Shown here one piece after another: positions 17,034 to 26,076 of a DNA stretch of 45,092 bases. Positions within the stretch are counted from its first letter, which is position 1; the number at the start of each line of letters is the position of its first letter. The notes beneath the pieces are model-generated. The model searched no databases, had not been told where the DNA came from, and worked only from the letters and a program-made list of their open reading frames with translations. This DNA comes from Syntrophales bacterium (lineage in GTDB: Bacteria > Desulfobacterota > Syntrophia > Syntrophales > UBA4778), in NCBI GenBank assembly GCA_028712885.1, contig JAQTPK010000020.1:1-45092 (forward strand), in the 5' to 3' direction. The position numbers and the translations under genes were made by a program.

Positions 17034-18511
17034 AAAGATGCCAGCTTCTCTTTAATAAGCGTGATCATTCCGTATCCGAGAAAGCGGTCCAGCACAAAAG
17101 ACGCGAATATATAACTCAGGATACCGATGCCAACAAGAAAAAAGAATTCCGGGATACCGCAAGGTTGCAGGGCTGTCTGAAGAATGAGGACGAGGGCTGC
17201 CATGATGCATGAATACGCAAGTGGAATTGCCACCCTTTTGCACAAAGCGGAAATCCTGCATCCGGTCGCGGAAATGACCGTGGCGCAGAAGCCGAGAGAT
17301 GATACGGAGATGCTCAAAAGGACGGATATGGAAACGCCTAAAATACCCAAATGCACCGCGAGCGGGTAAATGGAAATAACCAGCAGAATGAGCCTGACCA
17401 GCTGCCATTTCGTGTCGATGCCTGGTCTCCCGATCGCATTGAAAACCGGCCCGGTAGTTGCCGCGACCGACCTTGCCAGGCCCGCCAGAACCAGAACCCG
17501 CATTGCGGGGACCATCGGCATCCATTTTTCCCCCATGAAAAGACGCGTGAACTCGGGAGCAAGGAGGAAGATTCCAGCGGCGAGGGGGATGGAAATGCAT
17601 GCCGTGACCTGAAGGACATCGAGATAGGCCGCTCTCAATTTCGGAATATCGTCCTGAAGTTTAGCATAGGCCGGAAATGTTACCTGGGTGAGCATATGTG
17701 TTACCTGGGTGGCGGGAAGGTTCGATATGTAATAGGCCATCTGATAAAGTCCGAGTGCTGCGGCTCCCAGCCATTTTCCGACAAACAGATCATCTCCCTG
17801 AGTGACCAAAAAGACCAGGATACTCGACCCGGTCATCCATTTGCCGAAACCTACTATCTCTTGCAGTTTGTTTTTATCCAGAGAAATGCGCGGCCGGTAG
17901 GGATGTACAACGTAAGACAACAGAAGCCCGAAAAGATTGGCGGCCAACCCTCCCCAGACCAGGGCCCAGACATTTTTCAGAATAATCGCGAGGGTGATTG
18001 TAACAATCAAGTCAGCGAATGCAGTCCCGAACTCGTAAGTGAATTGTTTTTTGAATTCCAATTCTTTCTGAAAAAACAGAATGCCGATATTTCTGAAACC
18101 CGAAAGTATCGTGGTTGCGGCGATGACCCGGATTATGAGGGCTGAATCGGGTGAATTAAAAAACCGGGATATCAGGGGGGCGGAAAAAAAAAGGATCAGA
18201 AAAAGGATTACGCCTCTTGCCGCCGAAAGGGTCCAGGAGGTATCGAGGTGGCCTCTTGTGACGTCTTTCTTCTGGATCAAGAAGGTCTGAAATCCCGTCT
18301 GAGAGAAATTATCGACTACGGATATGGCGAGCATGGCAATCCCGAGGAGGCCGAAATCATCCGGGGACAGGAGCCTCGCCAGGACAATTGTCCTGAGAAA
18401 CCCCAGACATCGATTTACGAGCTGGAGACTGAACAGCAACGCCCCCCCACGGAGCACCTTTGCCAAGATTGATTCGGTCGGGGGAGTCTGAATCTGTTGG
18501 ATCATAGACAT
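17030..18511 (-). CDS. Wzx-type oligosaccharide flippase (MOP superfamily)
   Basis: This 493-residue protein has about fourteen hydrophobic segments and the family's first-helix region GGALLFSLQLVNRCLGFLRT followed by IVLARLLSPDDFGLLGIAML. That marks the Polysacc_synt / WzxC-TuaB branch of the MOP flippases. It would move undecaprenyl-diphosphate-linked repeat units from the cytoplasmic to the periplasmic face. A TM-dense body and a GxWMTGSSILVFLVTQGDDLFVG central stretch fit the family. It is 59 bases downstream of the ligase/polymerase-like gene and overlaps the methyltransferase by four bases. Confidence 0.88.
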   Translation of the reverse strand: MSMIQQIQTPPTESILAKVLRGGALLFSLQLVNRCLGFLRTIVLARLLSPDDFGLLGIAMLAISVVDNFSQTGFQTFLIQKKDVTRGHLDTSWTLSAARGVILFLILFFSAPLISRFFNSPDSALIIRVIAATTILSGFRNIGILFFQKELEFKKQFTYEFGTAFADLIVTITLAIILKNVWALVWGGLAANLFGLLLSYVVHPYRPRISLDKNKLQEIVGFGKWMTGSSILVFLVTQGDDLFVGKWLGAAALGLYQMAYYISNLPATQVTHMLTQVTFPAYAKLQDDIPKLRAAYLDVLQVTACISIPLAAGIFLLAPEFTRLFMGEKWMPMVPAMRVLVLAGLARSVAATTGPVFNAIGRPGIDTKWQLVRLILLVISIYPLAVHLGILGVSISVLLSISVSSLGFCATVISATGCRISALCKRVAIPLAYSCIMAALVLILQTALQPCGIPEFFFLVGIGILSYIFASFVLDRFLGYGMITLIKEKLASL

Positions 18512-18570
18512 GCGTCGTCAGCCGAAAAATAACATATAGGTCGGGTGATTTTCTCGAGTTTAACCGCGCC

Positions 18571-19989
18571 TCAGTGCTGTCCGGAAACAGCCCGCGCTTT
18601 CAATCCTTCATGTTCTTCCTTCCGTTCCCTTTTTTCCAAGGCCGGTATCATGACGATCATCGCGGTCAAAAACCAGAACGGCTCCATAATCCGAACGATG
18701 ATAAACGTATTTGCGCCTAAAGCATGAGTGAGCAAACCCGCAAATCCTCCAAGGAAACCGAGTGTCAGACCGCTGTACAGTGGATCTGAAGCTTCACGGT
18801 AGGCCCGCACGGCTACTCGAAAAATCGAGCCGATCAGAAACAGAAAAGCAATCAACCCGACCAGCCCTGTTTCCGCCAGTACGCGCGCGTACTGGGCGTC
18901 GAGGAAGCGGTATCCGGTTACGCCGAAGCCGATGACCGGGTGCCGCTTGAAATCGTTTGTCAGAACGATTTTCCATGACTGGAGTCTTTCAGATGTGGAG
19001 GTATCTATCCGGACACCTCCGACCATCATTTGACCCGATTCCGGCCTCTGCTTGAATGTATAAAGGACCCGGTCTTTTACTGTTTCCGGCACGATGAAGG
19101 GTGCCGCGATGAGAATTGCCAGAATGCATCCGGATATAAGAAGCTTCCGTTTGCTGAAGGCGAAAAGTACTATGAACATGGGGACCATGGCGAGCCAGGA
19201 GGCCCTGGAGAGAGTTGCCGCCAATGCAACCAGAATGAAAAGCAGGAGAATCCAGAAGAATGTCTTCGCCATCCACTTTCCATATCCGGCGAGTCGGAGA
19301 CCGAGCAATACTGAAAGCATCAGAACAAGATAGCCGCCGAGGGTATTCGGCTCCCCCTCCGGGCCCTCAAAAGGGGCGGAAACGCGCACTCCGCTTGGGA
19401 TCTGTGATATCGCGACGATGCAAACAATGAAACATACAATGAGCATGATATTGGTAAAGCGTTCGATCTGCTCTCTACTCTTGAGGTAATTGACCGCCAT
19501 GAAATAGACAATGAAGTATTCGAAGTACTTGATGACGAAGAAGAACCCTGCGCCTCCCTTGACCCTGCCCATCATGAAGCCGAAAAGGGTGGAAACTACG
19601 CAGGCAAGGAAGTAATAGAAAATAGGTCCGTTAAGAGGCGTTTTCAGGAACAGCCCGAGGTCTTTCCGGACCGCCGTCTTCAGAAACCAGCCCACTCCCA
19701 TGATGACCAGGAGGAAATCGTCAAGCCGCAGGGTGATTCCCCGGCCCCGGACGGATTCGCCGCCGACCCCCCCCACCATGAACTGCGGACTGAGAAGCAT
19801 GGAAAATAACAGGAGGTAAAGGGCGAGCTCGCCGCTGATGAAACTCACGACGGCGATGATTATTCCAAGTACGATGGCACCTGCGACGACATAGGAGAAT
19901 TTGGCTATAACAAATCCGGCCGCCAGAGTCAGGACAACGGCGAGGGCGATGAGGGGGATCGACTTGGGATCGTTTTCGGATTGCAGCAT
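18571..19989 (-). CDS. O-antigen ligase / Wzy polymerase-like membrane protein
   Basis: This 472-residue protein has about twelve membrane helices and the large periplasmic loop of the Wzy_C (O-antigen ligase) family. That loop contains ATLSRASWLA just before it and HPVIGFGVTGYRFLDAQYARVLAETG, with the conserved G and ALAETG-type end. It would polymerise or attach the glycan in the periplasm. The ATG at 19987-19989 is preferred over a TTG four codons upstream; neither has a ribosome binding site, because the region just upstream is a CCTTTGCCTTTAGCCATTTG repeat block. It sits between the kinase fusion and the flippase. Whether it is a polymerase or a ligase is not decided by sequence. Confidence 0.82.
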   Translation of the reverse strand: MLQSENDPKSIPLIALAVVLTLAAGFVIAKFSYVVAGAIVLGIIIAVVSFISGELALYLLLFSMLLSPQFMVGGVGGESVRGRGITLRLDDFLLVIMGVGWFLKTAVRKDLGLFLKTPLNGPIFYYFLACVVSTLFGFMMGRVKGGAGFFFVIKYFEYFIVYFMAVNYLKSREQIERFTNIMLIVCFIVCIVAISQIPSGVRVSAPFEGPEGEPNTLGGYLVLMLSVLLGLRLAGYGKWMAKTFFWILLLFILVALAATLSRASWLAMVPMFIVLFAFSKRKLLISGCILAILIAAPFIVPETVKDRVLYTFKQRPESGQMMVGGVRIDTSTSERLQSWKIVLTNDFKRHPVIGFGVTGYRFLDAQYARVLAETGLVGLIAFLFLIGSIFRVAVRAYREASDPLYSGLTLGFLGGFAGLLTHALGANTFIIVRIMEPFWFLTAMIVMIPALEKRERKEEHEGLKARAVSGQH

Positions 19990-20044
19990 GCTGATGGGCA
20001 AATGGCTAAAGGCAAAGGGCGAAAGTCTTTAGACCTGTTTTTCG

Positions 20045-23000
20045 TTATTCCTGACCAACCTGATCCCGATATGTTTTCTCGGGAATGGAGGACACTTTCT
20101 GGACGAAGCAGTCAGGATATAGTTTGCCCATGCCTGATTGTTTAATGTACTGCTGCGCCTCTTTCCTGGTAGAAAAATTTCCGACGTATATCCTATGCCA
20201 GACTCCCCGGCCGTCGATATTGACGCTTGCCCGGAACGGTTTCAGGCCTTTCCGCCCGAGCTCCGTTACGAGTTGTCTGGTTTCCCCCTCGTCCTGGTAT
20301 GCTTTAACCTGAATTGTATAATTGTGTCCGGGCAACGTTGTGTTTGCCGCCTGATCACTTCCTTCGGCCGCAGCAGCTTTCTGCTCCGGCTTCGGGACCT
20401 CTTTTTGTCCAGGAGGTTGTGCTGCCTCCGAAGGGTTCTTCTCCGGAATTGCGGAAGCCGCCGCGCCCGGGGGCGCAGCAGGGGTTGAAGCTTGAATTTC
20501 CGGTTTGGACGGTGTAACGGGCGCCTGCGCATCCGGACTCGACTGCGGCTGTTTCACTTCCGGCCCGGCAGGGTCCGTTTCTGGAAGCTGTTCCTGGATA
20601 GGCTTCTTGACAGAGCTGCCCTTATCGACGACCTTCCCGGACGATCTCCAGAAAAGGAGCTTTTTCGGAGTGATGTATCCGGACTGATAGAGAATGCCGG
20701 ATACCAGGAACAGGGCGGCGAGAATTGACAATGCTATTTTGAGCGCCTTGTTGCTTTGGCCTTCCTGCTGCATTTCAAAAGATTCCCGGGTTTCCTGCTG
20801 CTCCTTCCGGTCCTCTCCTTCGCTTTTCTCTTTTTTTCTCAGAAGCGAAAACAGGGAATTCCTTACCGCTTCGGCCGCGGCTATTGCCCTGTCTTTCAGC
20901 GATCTGGGCCTCTTTTCGTCTTCACTATAGTAATAGTAATCGCTGTCGAAGGAGGAGAAGTCACTGCTGATCTCCGCCCGGATTCCGTTCAGGATGATAC
21001 CGAGAATGTTTGCTTTCACATTGTCGAGCTGCGCCTTGGCCCGCTTGAGGGCGTTTCTCGAGATCCTCCCGACGCGGTACACCAGGACGATCCCGTCGAC
21101 CTTAGAGCTCAGGATAGCCGCATCCGTAGCCGCAAGCACCGGGGGGAGATCGATCAGAACGACGTCGTATTCCGCCCGCGCCCACTCGACGAAGTCGTTG
21201 AGGGTTTTGGAATTAATCAGCTCGGAGGGATTGAGAGGAATCGTGCCGCTTGGGATAATGTTCAGATTGTCTATCCCGGGTGTTTCGAGGATATCGTCGA
21301 CATTGAGCCTGCCCATCATAATGTCTTCGATCGTCCGGACCGCTTTCTTGAACTCGTAATTTCCGAGCAGGACGTCGGTAAGACCGGGCGTCTGGTCTAT
21401 GCCGAACAGGCCGGAAATAACGGGCCTGCGGAGGTCCGCTTCCACGAGGAGGACTTTTACTCCCGCCTGCGCCGTCGTGATTGCGAGGTTCACGACGGTC
21501 GTTGTTTTTCCCTCCCTCGGAGTGGCGCTGGTGAAGACAATGGTCTTGATATCGCCTTCGCGGCAGGCGAAATTGAGATTAGTGCGGAGCGAGCGGTAGC
21601 TTTCCGCCAGAGTCGAATGAGGCGCAAAATGCGATACGAGTCTGGAGACGCGCTCGCTCATGTCGTCTTTCATCCGGCCGGCGAATTCGTCGCCGAGCGA
21701 TTCCCTGATCTCCTTTGAGCTCACGTGGGGAACGACCCCAAGCACGGGTATCCCGAGAAATTTCTCGACCTCCTCGATTGTGCCGATCGAGGTGTCGAAC
21801 GTCTCGACGATGAAGGCGAACACAACCCCCAGGATCAGTCCCAGCAGAATTCCAACAAAAGCAGTTTCCATGGTCTTCGGCGGGTTGATCGGGATCAGCG
21901 GTTCGAGGGCCGGCCTGACAACCTGCACGTCTTCGATCTTCTCCGCTTCCTTGATCAGTGATTCCTGGTGCTTCTGTTCGAGGAGCGTGTAAACCTCGGT
22001 ATTGAGCTTTACGTTCCTTTCCAGCCGGGCGAGTTCCAGCCCCTTTTCCGGCAGTGCCTGGATCTGATTATCGAGATCTTCTGTCTTATCCCGAAGGTCC
22101 CTTATGGCCTTGTCAAGGTTTTTTTCCTGAGAGGTAAGCTGTCCTTTCATTGTTAAAATGGTCTCACGGATCTTCTTTTTGAGATCCCGGACCACGGGAT
22201 ATTCATCTGTGTATGTCAGCAGGAGCGTGTCCCGCTCCAGCATCATTTGCACCAGTTTGTCATTCAGGGCCTTGTAAAGGGAAGACGCCTCGTCCAGGTA
22301 AAAGCTGTTGCTCGAAGTAAGGGGTCTGACCTCCGCCTGGTCCAGGGCTCTCTGAACGAGCTGAACCTTAATCTTGTCCGCCTGCACCTTTTCATATACT
22401 GTCTTGGTCTGTGTGTGCTGTCCGAGAAGGCTGGATACCTGAGCGTCGAGAGAGATAAGCTTGTTCTTTGCCCGGAATTCCCGCACCAGCTCCTCGGAAT
22501 CCCTGAGCTTCTCCTTAATGACCTTGAGCTGCCCTTCAATGAACCTTTTCGCCTCGAATGTTCTGCGGTTTATTTCGAGGACGCGCTCGTCCTTGTAAAC
22601 AAGAGAGATAGTATTGGCAATTTTCTGGGCGAACTTGGGCTCTTCGGATGTAAAAGAGATATTGATGAGATTGCTCGACCCTTCCTGCTCGGCGTCGGTT
22701 CTCTTTTTCAGATCGAGGATGATCTGCTGGTAACGGGGGTTGCCGCGTATTTCCTCGGAAGTGAGATTCGGCGGGATCAGGTTCAGGCGCTTGGCCGCAA
22801 GCTCGACGACATGGAGGCTCTTCAGGACCGCTACCTGGGTCTGGATATCTTCTCCCGTCTGCCCCCAGCCGAATCCCGGCATCATCATGCCGTACAGTCC
22901 GGACATCTGGCTGGATCGGTCTATCTTGATGCTGGCCGTTGCCTTGTACAGCGGAACCGGCGAGCTGATGATGGCGAAGAAAAAGCTGAACAGCCCGAGG

Positions 23001-23083
23001 GAAACCATCGTGAACGCTATCAGGATCTTTCTTTTCCTGAGAATGCGCCAGTAGTCCCTCAGGTTGAAATCATACTGGATCAT
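20045..23083 (-). CDS. Wzz/BY-kinase fusion with an extra membrane helix and C-terminal SPOR domain
   Basis: This 1012-residue chain-length regulator and tyrosine autokinase resembles Wzc. Residues 1-435 form a Wzz domain between two membrane helices (about 20-40 and 415-435) with a long periplasmic coiled-coil region. The cytoplasmic BY-kinase has Walker A SATPREGKTTT (about 519-529), Walker A' VLLVEADLRRP (about 547-557) and Walker B VVLIDLPP (about 633-640). A tyrosine cluster SDYYYYSEDE lies at about 714-723, where Wzc proteins normally end. Here roughly 290 more residues follow: a third helix (about 780-802), a Pro/Ala/Lys-rich linker and a SPOR domain (YTIQVKAY..., about 922-995). Predicted topology puts SPOR in the periplasm, so export could be tied to denuded peptidoglycan. 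It lies 43 bases before the ligase-like gene. Confidence 0.92.
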   Translation of the reverse strand: MIQYDFNLRDYWRILRKRKILIAFTMVSLGLFSFFFAIISSPVPLYKATASIKIDRSSQMSGLYGMMMPGFGWGQTGEDIQTQVAVLKSLHVVELAAKRLNLIPPNLTSEEIRGNPRYQQIILDLKKRTDAEQEGSSNLINISFTSEEPKFAQKIANTISLVYKDERVLEINRRTFEAKRFIEGQLKVIKEKLRDSEELVREFRAKNKLISLDAQVSSLLGQHTQTKTVYEKVQADKIKVQLVQRALDQAEVRPLTSSNSFYLDEASSLYKALNDKLVQMMLERDTLLLTYTDEYPVVRDLKKKIRETILTMKGQLTSQEKNLDKAIRDLRDKTEDLDNQIQALPEKGLELARLERNVKLNTEVYTLLEQKHQESLIKEAEKIEDVQVVRPALEPLIPINPPKTMETAFVGILLGLILGVVFAFIVETFDTSIGTIEEVEKFLGIPVLGVVPHVSSKEIRESLGDEFAGRMKDDMSERVSRLVSHFAPHSTLAESYRSLRTNLNFACREGDIKTIVFTSATPREGKTTTVVNLAITTAQAGVKVLLVEADLRRPVISGLFGIDQTPGLTDVLLGNYEFKKAVRTIEDIMMGRLNVDDILETPGIDNLNIIPSGTIPLNPSELINSKTLNDFVEWARAEYDVVLIDLPPVLAATDAAILSSKVDGIVLVYRVGRISRNALKRAKAQLDNVKANILGIILNGIRAEISSDFSSFDSDYYYYSEDEKRPRSLKDRAIAAAEAVRNSLFSLLRKKEKSEGEDRKEQQETRESFEMQQEGQSNKALKIALSILAALFLVSGILYQSGYITPKKLLFWRSSGKVVDKGSSVKKPIQEQLPETDPAGPEVKQPQSSPDAQAPVTPSKPEIQASTPAAPPGAAASAIPEKNPSEAAQPPGQKEVPKPEQKAAAAEGSDQAANTTLPGHNYTIQVKAYQDEGETRQLVTELGRKGLKPFRASVNIDGRGVWHRIYVGNFSTRKEAQQYIKQSGMGKLYPDCFVQKVSSIPEKTYRDQVGQE

Positions 23084-23419
23084 AATCTTCTATCTGCCGG
23101 CTTCGGGCTTCCGGCTTCCGGCATTGGGCATTGGGCGTCAGGCATTGGACATCCGACCTCGGGTGACGGGGTCGTCAAAACCGTCATGCCGGACTCGATC
23201 CGGCATCCGGAACTCACTTAAAAATTGGATTCCCCCGCATAAAGTAACTTCCCAGCCTTCAGTCTCCTATCCACGCAACTTCGCAACCTCGCATCTTCGT
23301 CTTTTCTCACCCTCTCACCTTGTATCCTCAGGGCGGGAAAAGCGGGAGGTCATGGTTCGACTGGCTCACCATGACAAGTCTCCTATCCTCGGAACTTCGC
23401 AACCTCGCATCTTCGTTTT
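23084..23419. repeat. Repeat-rich 336-base spacer between kinase and export genes
   Basis: I see no gene. From right to left the spacer contains two CGCAACCTCGCATCTTCG blocks (about 23280-23300 and 23398-23415), a CAGGGCGGGAAAAGCGGGAGG block (23331-23350), a TCATGGTTCGACTGGCTCAC word and a GCCGGA-ctcga-TCCGGC hairpin (about 23187-23205). GGCTTCCGGCATTGGGCATT words lie next to the kinase start. Similar words occur in other spacers of this window. Such a long spacer inside an otherwise tight operon may hold a promoter, but none is convincing. Confidence 0.6.
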
Positions 23420-24637
23420 CTACTGCAGGCTCCTGATCCTCAGATGGGAATTAGGATCGAAGTAGTAGTCGCGATATCTGCCGGGATAGAACAGGTAATC
23501 CAGCAGCGGAACGGTGTTCGTGATGAACTCGTTGATGTCGCCGATTGTCCTTCTCGGGACATAGACAACGTCGCCGTTCTTGAGGGCGACGTTCTGGGAC
23601 ATATCGCCTCTCTTGAGGAGTTCGTCCATATCAGCGGAAATGATGAGCGGTTTGCCTCCGCGCTCCACGTATTCCCTGATGATCTTGATATCGGATTTGA
23701 TCGCGATCTGCGTCATGCCGCCCGAAATGGAAACGGCAGCAAGCAGATCGGATGCATCCTTGAGACGGTAAATGCCCTGGGTCCTCACCTCTCCGAAGAC
23801 GTAAATCCTTTCGCCGAATGTCGGGAGCTCCGGCACTGTGACGATATCGCCGTTATCCACAATAACGTTCTGGCTTACGTCGCCCCTGAACATCGCATCG
23901 TAAAGGTTCAGCGTGTATTTTCGTCCTCTTCTGACGAGCTCCACTTTCCGGAGGTCGGCGTTGCCCGATTCCGGTATGCTCATTGCACCCACGCTTGTTG
24001 CTACCACGTTGGAAGCGCTCATTCCGGTCACGCCCGCACCCCGTCCCATTGTGGGGCCACCAGCGATAACGATAAGATCGAGGACTGAGACTTTACCCTT
24101 CAGCGGGTATTTGCCCGGTCCCGATACCCCCTGCTGGAGGATATTGATCTGTCCGAACAGCAGGGCGCTTTTGCTTTTGTACTCCTTCACGATTACTTCG
24201 AGACGAGGCTGGCGGATATACCGCTTCAGCTCCGATATGAGGATCTCACGGACTTCGTTCGCCGTGAAGCCGATTACCGTGAGGTTATCAACGAAAGAGT
24301 AAGATATTTTACCGTCCGGGCGGACGATCGCATCGTAAGTATTGACCTTGGGCCCTTCCCAGAAGTTGATGGTCAGGATGTCCCCCGGCCCGATAATATA
24401 TTCCGGAATGCCGCGCTTCTCCGTAAAGACGCTGTTCTCCTGCACCGTGCTCATGGCGCGAATCTCTTCAAGCATCTGTCTTCGCTCCGCTTCGGAGACC
24501 TGCGTGGCGAGTACGGTATCTTTATATTTGGCGACAGGAATGCCCCTGGCCTCGAATGTGCAGGAGGCGCACATAATCAAAGCCAGAAGGCCGCATAATA
24601 TAAGAGCTTTTTTTCCAGTCATGCCCCGATTTCCCAT
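23420..24637 (-). CDS. Wza-like polysaccharide export protein with SLBB domains
   Basis: This 405-residue outer-membrane polysaccharide exporter carries an N-terminal hydrophobic leader ending CASC, which resembles but does not match a standard lipobox (position -3 is Cys). The Poly_export domain follows (YIIGPGDILTINFWEGPKV..., about 81-175), and then two SLBB domains (GPGKYPLKGKVSVLDLIVIAGG and YVFGEVRTQGIYRLKDASDL). The C-terminus ends LDYLFYPGRYRDYYFDP without an obvious amphipathic Wza pore helix. Two starts are possible, 24637 or 24622, and a small hairpin (24641-24656) sits just before the first. With the kinase fusion it forms the export gate; the partner spans the periplasm. Confidence 0.9.
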   Translation of the reverse strand: MGNRGMTGKKALILCGLLALIMCASCTFEARGIPVAKYKDTVLATQVSEAERRQMLEEIRAMSTVQENSVFTEKRGIPEYIIGPGDILTINFWEGPKVNTYDAIVRPDGKISYSFVDNLTVIGFTANEVREILISELKRYIRQPRLEVIVKEYKSKSALLFGQINILQQGVSGPGKYPLKGKVSVLDLIVIAGGPTMGRGAGVTGMSASNVVATSVGAMSIPESGNADLRKVELVRRGRKYTLNLYDAMFRGDVSQNVIVDNGDIVTVPELPTFGERIYVFGEVRTQGIYRLKDASDLLAAVSISGGMTQIAIKSDIKIIREYVERGGKPLIISADMDELLKRGDMSQNVALKNGDVVYVPRRTIGDINEFITNTVPLLDYLFYPGRYRDYYFDPNSHLRIRSLQ

Positions 24638-24640
24638 GCA

Positions 24641-24656
24641 GAGCGATTTTCCGCTC
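24641..24656 (-). promoter_or_regulatory. Hairpin immediately upstream of the export gene start
   Basis: GAGCG and CGCTC, separated by GAAAAT, form a small stem-loop that ends three bases before the ATG of the export protein. No Shine-Dalgarno sequence is seen between it and the start codon. It may control translation initiation or indicate that the downstream ATG at 24622 is the true start. The base pairing is seen directly; the role is a guess. Confidence 0.35.
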
Positions 24657-24734
24657 TTTAACCAGATAAGTATCTTTTAATCAAGGTTTTTTCTTGCTGA
24701 CCCGGGAATCCGATCAGTATCCGTGATCGGTATC

Positions 24735-24788
24735 CGCAAACTTCAGTTTGCGCCTGTTTACGGCTCCTCGCGCAGGCTGAAGCCTGCG
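24735..24788. repeat. Pair of palindromes, CGCAAACTTCAGTTTGCG and CGCAGGCTGAAGCCTGCG
   Basis: Two perfect short palindromes, at 24735-24752 and 24771-24788, have the same architecture: eight-base arms around a two-base TC or GA centre. The arms differ at two base pairs, with both sides changed to keep pairing. A third, GCAGACTTCAGTCTGC, lies at 29776-29791. The second palindrome ends one base from the nucleotidyltransferase stop codon, so it could act as a transcript-end hairpin. Confidence 0.7.
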
Positions 24789-24789
24789 A

Positions 24790-25986
24790 CTACCGGTGCT
24801 TGACCTCCCGTCCGGGGCGGCGCAGGGCGCCGCGGAACACGAACGGGAGGTGCCCTGCTACCTCAATAATCCTCCGCAGGTAAAGGCTGCATCGGAACGG
24901 CAGCCTGCCCTGATAATGCTTCTGCTTCAAAACGGACCGGGGCGGTACGAGCGTCCTGAGAAGGAAGAGAAGCTTGTTCCTCATTCCCCGGTTCCGGTCA
25001 AGATATAACAGAAAACTGCTTCCCCGGATTCGTTTCCCCGCGAGTTGGAGCTTGAGGAACAGGCGCTCCCCCGCCCTCAGGCGGCTCGGTTTCAGCATTG
25101 CAATCGGCTTGTCCAGCGCGTGCAGGCCGGTGTGGCTTCTGACTATCTCCAGGGCGAGATAGGCGAAGCGCGATAATCCCGAACGCCGGCACTCATCGGC
25201 AAACCTGCCCCATGAAATCTCCCTTTGAAAAGCCTGTACGGCGTAATGAATGTCGCAGATGAGATTCAGCCGGTCAAAGGAGTGGCCGATCCTCAACGCA
25301 TGTTCGCATAGATAAATGAGGAGGTGTTCCGGACTGAACATGCGCGATGGCACGCCGCCTATCAGAACGGGGCGGGACTCCCTCCATAGAGACTCGATGT
25401 CGATTTCGGAAGCAAACGCGGCGGGTGTGGACGTGTTCACCGGGTGCCAGTGGAGGTGAATCGGGGGGAATTCCGAACCGGCGCGGTATTCGACACTGGC
25501 GAGATAACCGGGGGGATTTCTCAGCGCCTCCCCCGGAGGGCTGTCGACGCTGCTGTACCCCATCGACGTGAGCGCCGCATCGGCTTTCATGAAATCCGGC
25601 CTCGGGACGAGGATGTCGATATCGGAAGCCGGCCTCAAGGCAAAATGGGGATAGACTGTTTCCGCCAATGCGATTCCCTTCAGCACGATCCAGGGGATAC
25701 CTTCCGCGTCAAAACTGCGTCCGATCGTCCCGAGGCATTTTACAGCTTCGCTGTTTTTCCGGATTGTCTGGCGGAAAAGGGTCCTGAATTGTTCAAGAAC
25801 CTCCGCGGGCAGGTCTGCTTCCCATCCCCTCTTTACTATCCTGTGATAAAAAAGAGGAGCCACCCCCTCCCGGTGACATTCATCCAGAATCGCCGGCCAA
25901 TTGCGCCCTGTGGAAAATATTTCGCCGATTCCCCTGTTATCGGCATTTTCGAACAGGACCTTGATAATGAAGCCCGTTTCCGCCAT
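24790..25986 (-). CDS. NTP_transf_5-family nucleotidyltransferase
   Basis: This 398-residue protein of the putative nucleotidyltransferase family PF14907-type has WIVLKGIALAETVYPHFALRP followed by ASDIDILVP, with Asp122 and Asp124 as the DxD metal ligands and a family-typical LRPxxDIDILV context. A basic C-terminal region contains several KLQ/RNK segments. Members occur in polysaccharide and RiPP loci, but their substrate is not established to my knowledge. It lies 152 bases upstream of the export gene in the same direction and 90 bases from a divergent HD-GYP gene. The palindromes at 24735-24788 separate it from the export gene. Confidence 0.75.
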   Translation of the reverse strand: MAETGFIIKVLFENADNRGIGEIFSTGRNWPAILDECHREGVAPLFYHRIVKRGWEADLPAEVLEQFRTLFRQTIRKNSEAVKCLGTIGRSFDAEGIPWIVLKGIALAETVYPHFALRPASDIDILVPRPDFMKADAALTSMGYSSVDSPPGEALRNPPGYLASVEYRAGSEFPPIHLHWHPVNTSTPAAFASEIDIESLWRESRPVLIGGVPSRMFSPEHLLIYLCEHALRIGHSFDRLNLICDIHYAVQAFQREISWGRFADECRRSGLSRFAYLALEIVRSHTGLHALDKPIAMLKPSRLRAGERLFLKLQLAGKRIRGSSFLLYLDRNRGMRNKLLFLLRTLVPPRSVLKQKHYQGRLPFRCSLYLRRIIEVAGHLPFVFRGALRRPGREVKHR

Positions 25987-26076
25987 AAAAAGCCTGAATA
26001 CCTAACTGTAGATAATTCTTGATTTCTTTATTTCCTTGTAATACAAGCACAAAAATTACGTCCAGATGGTTGAAGC

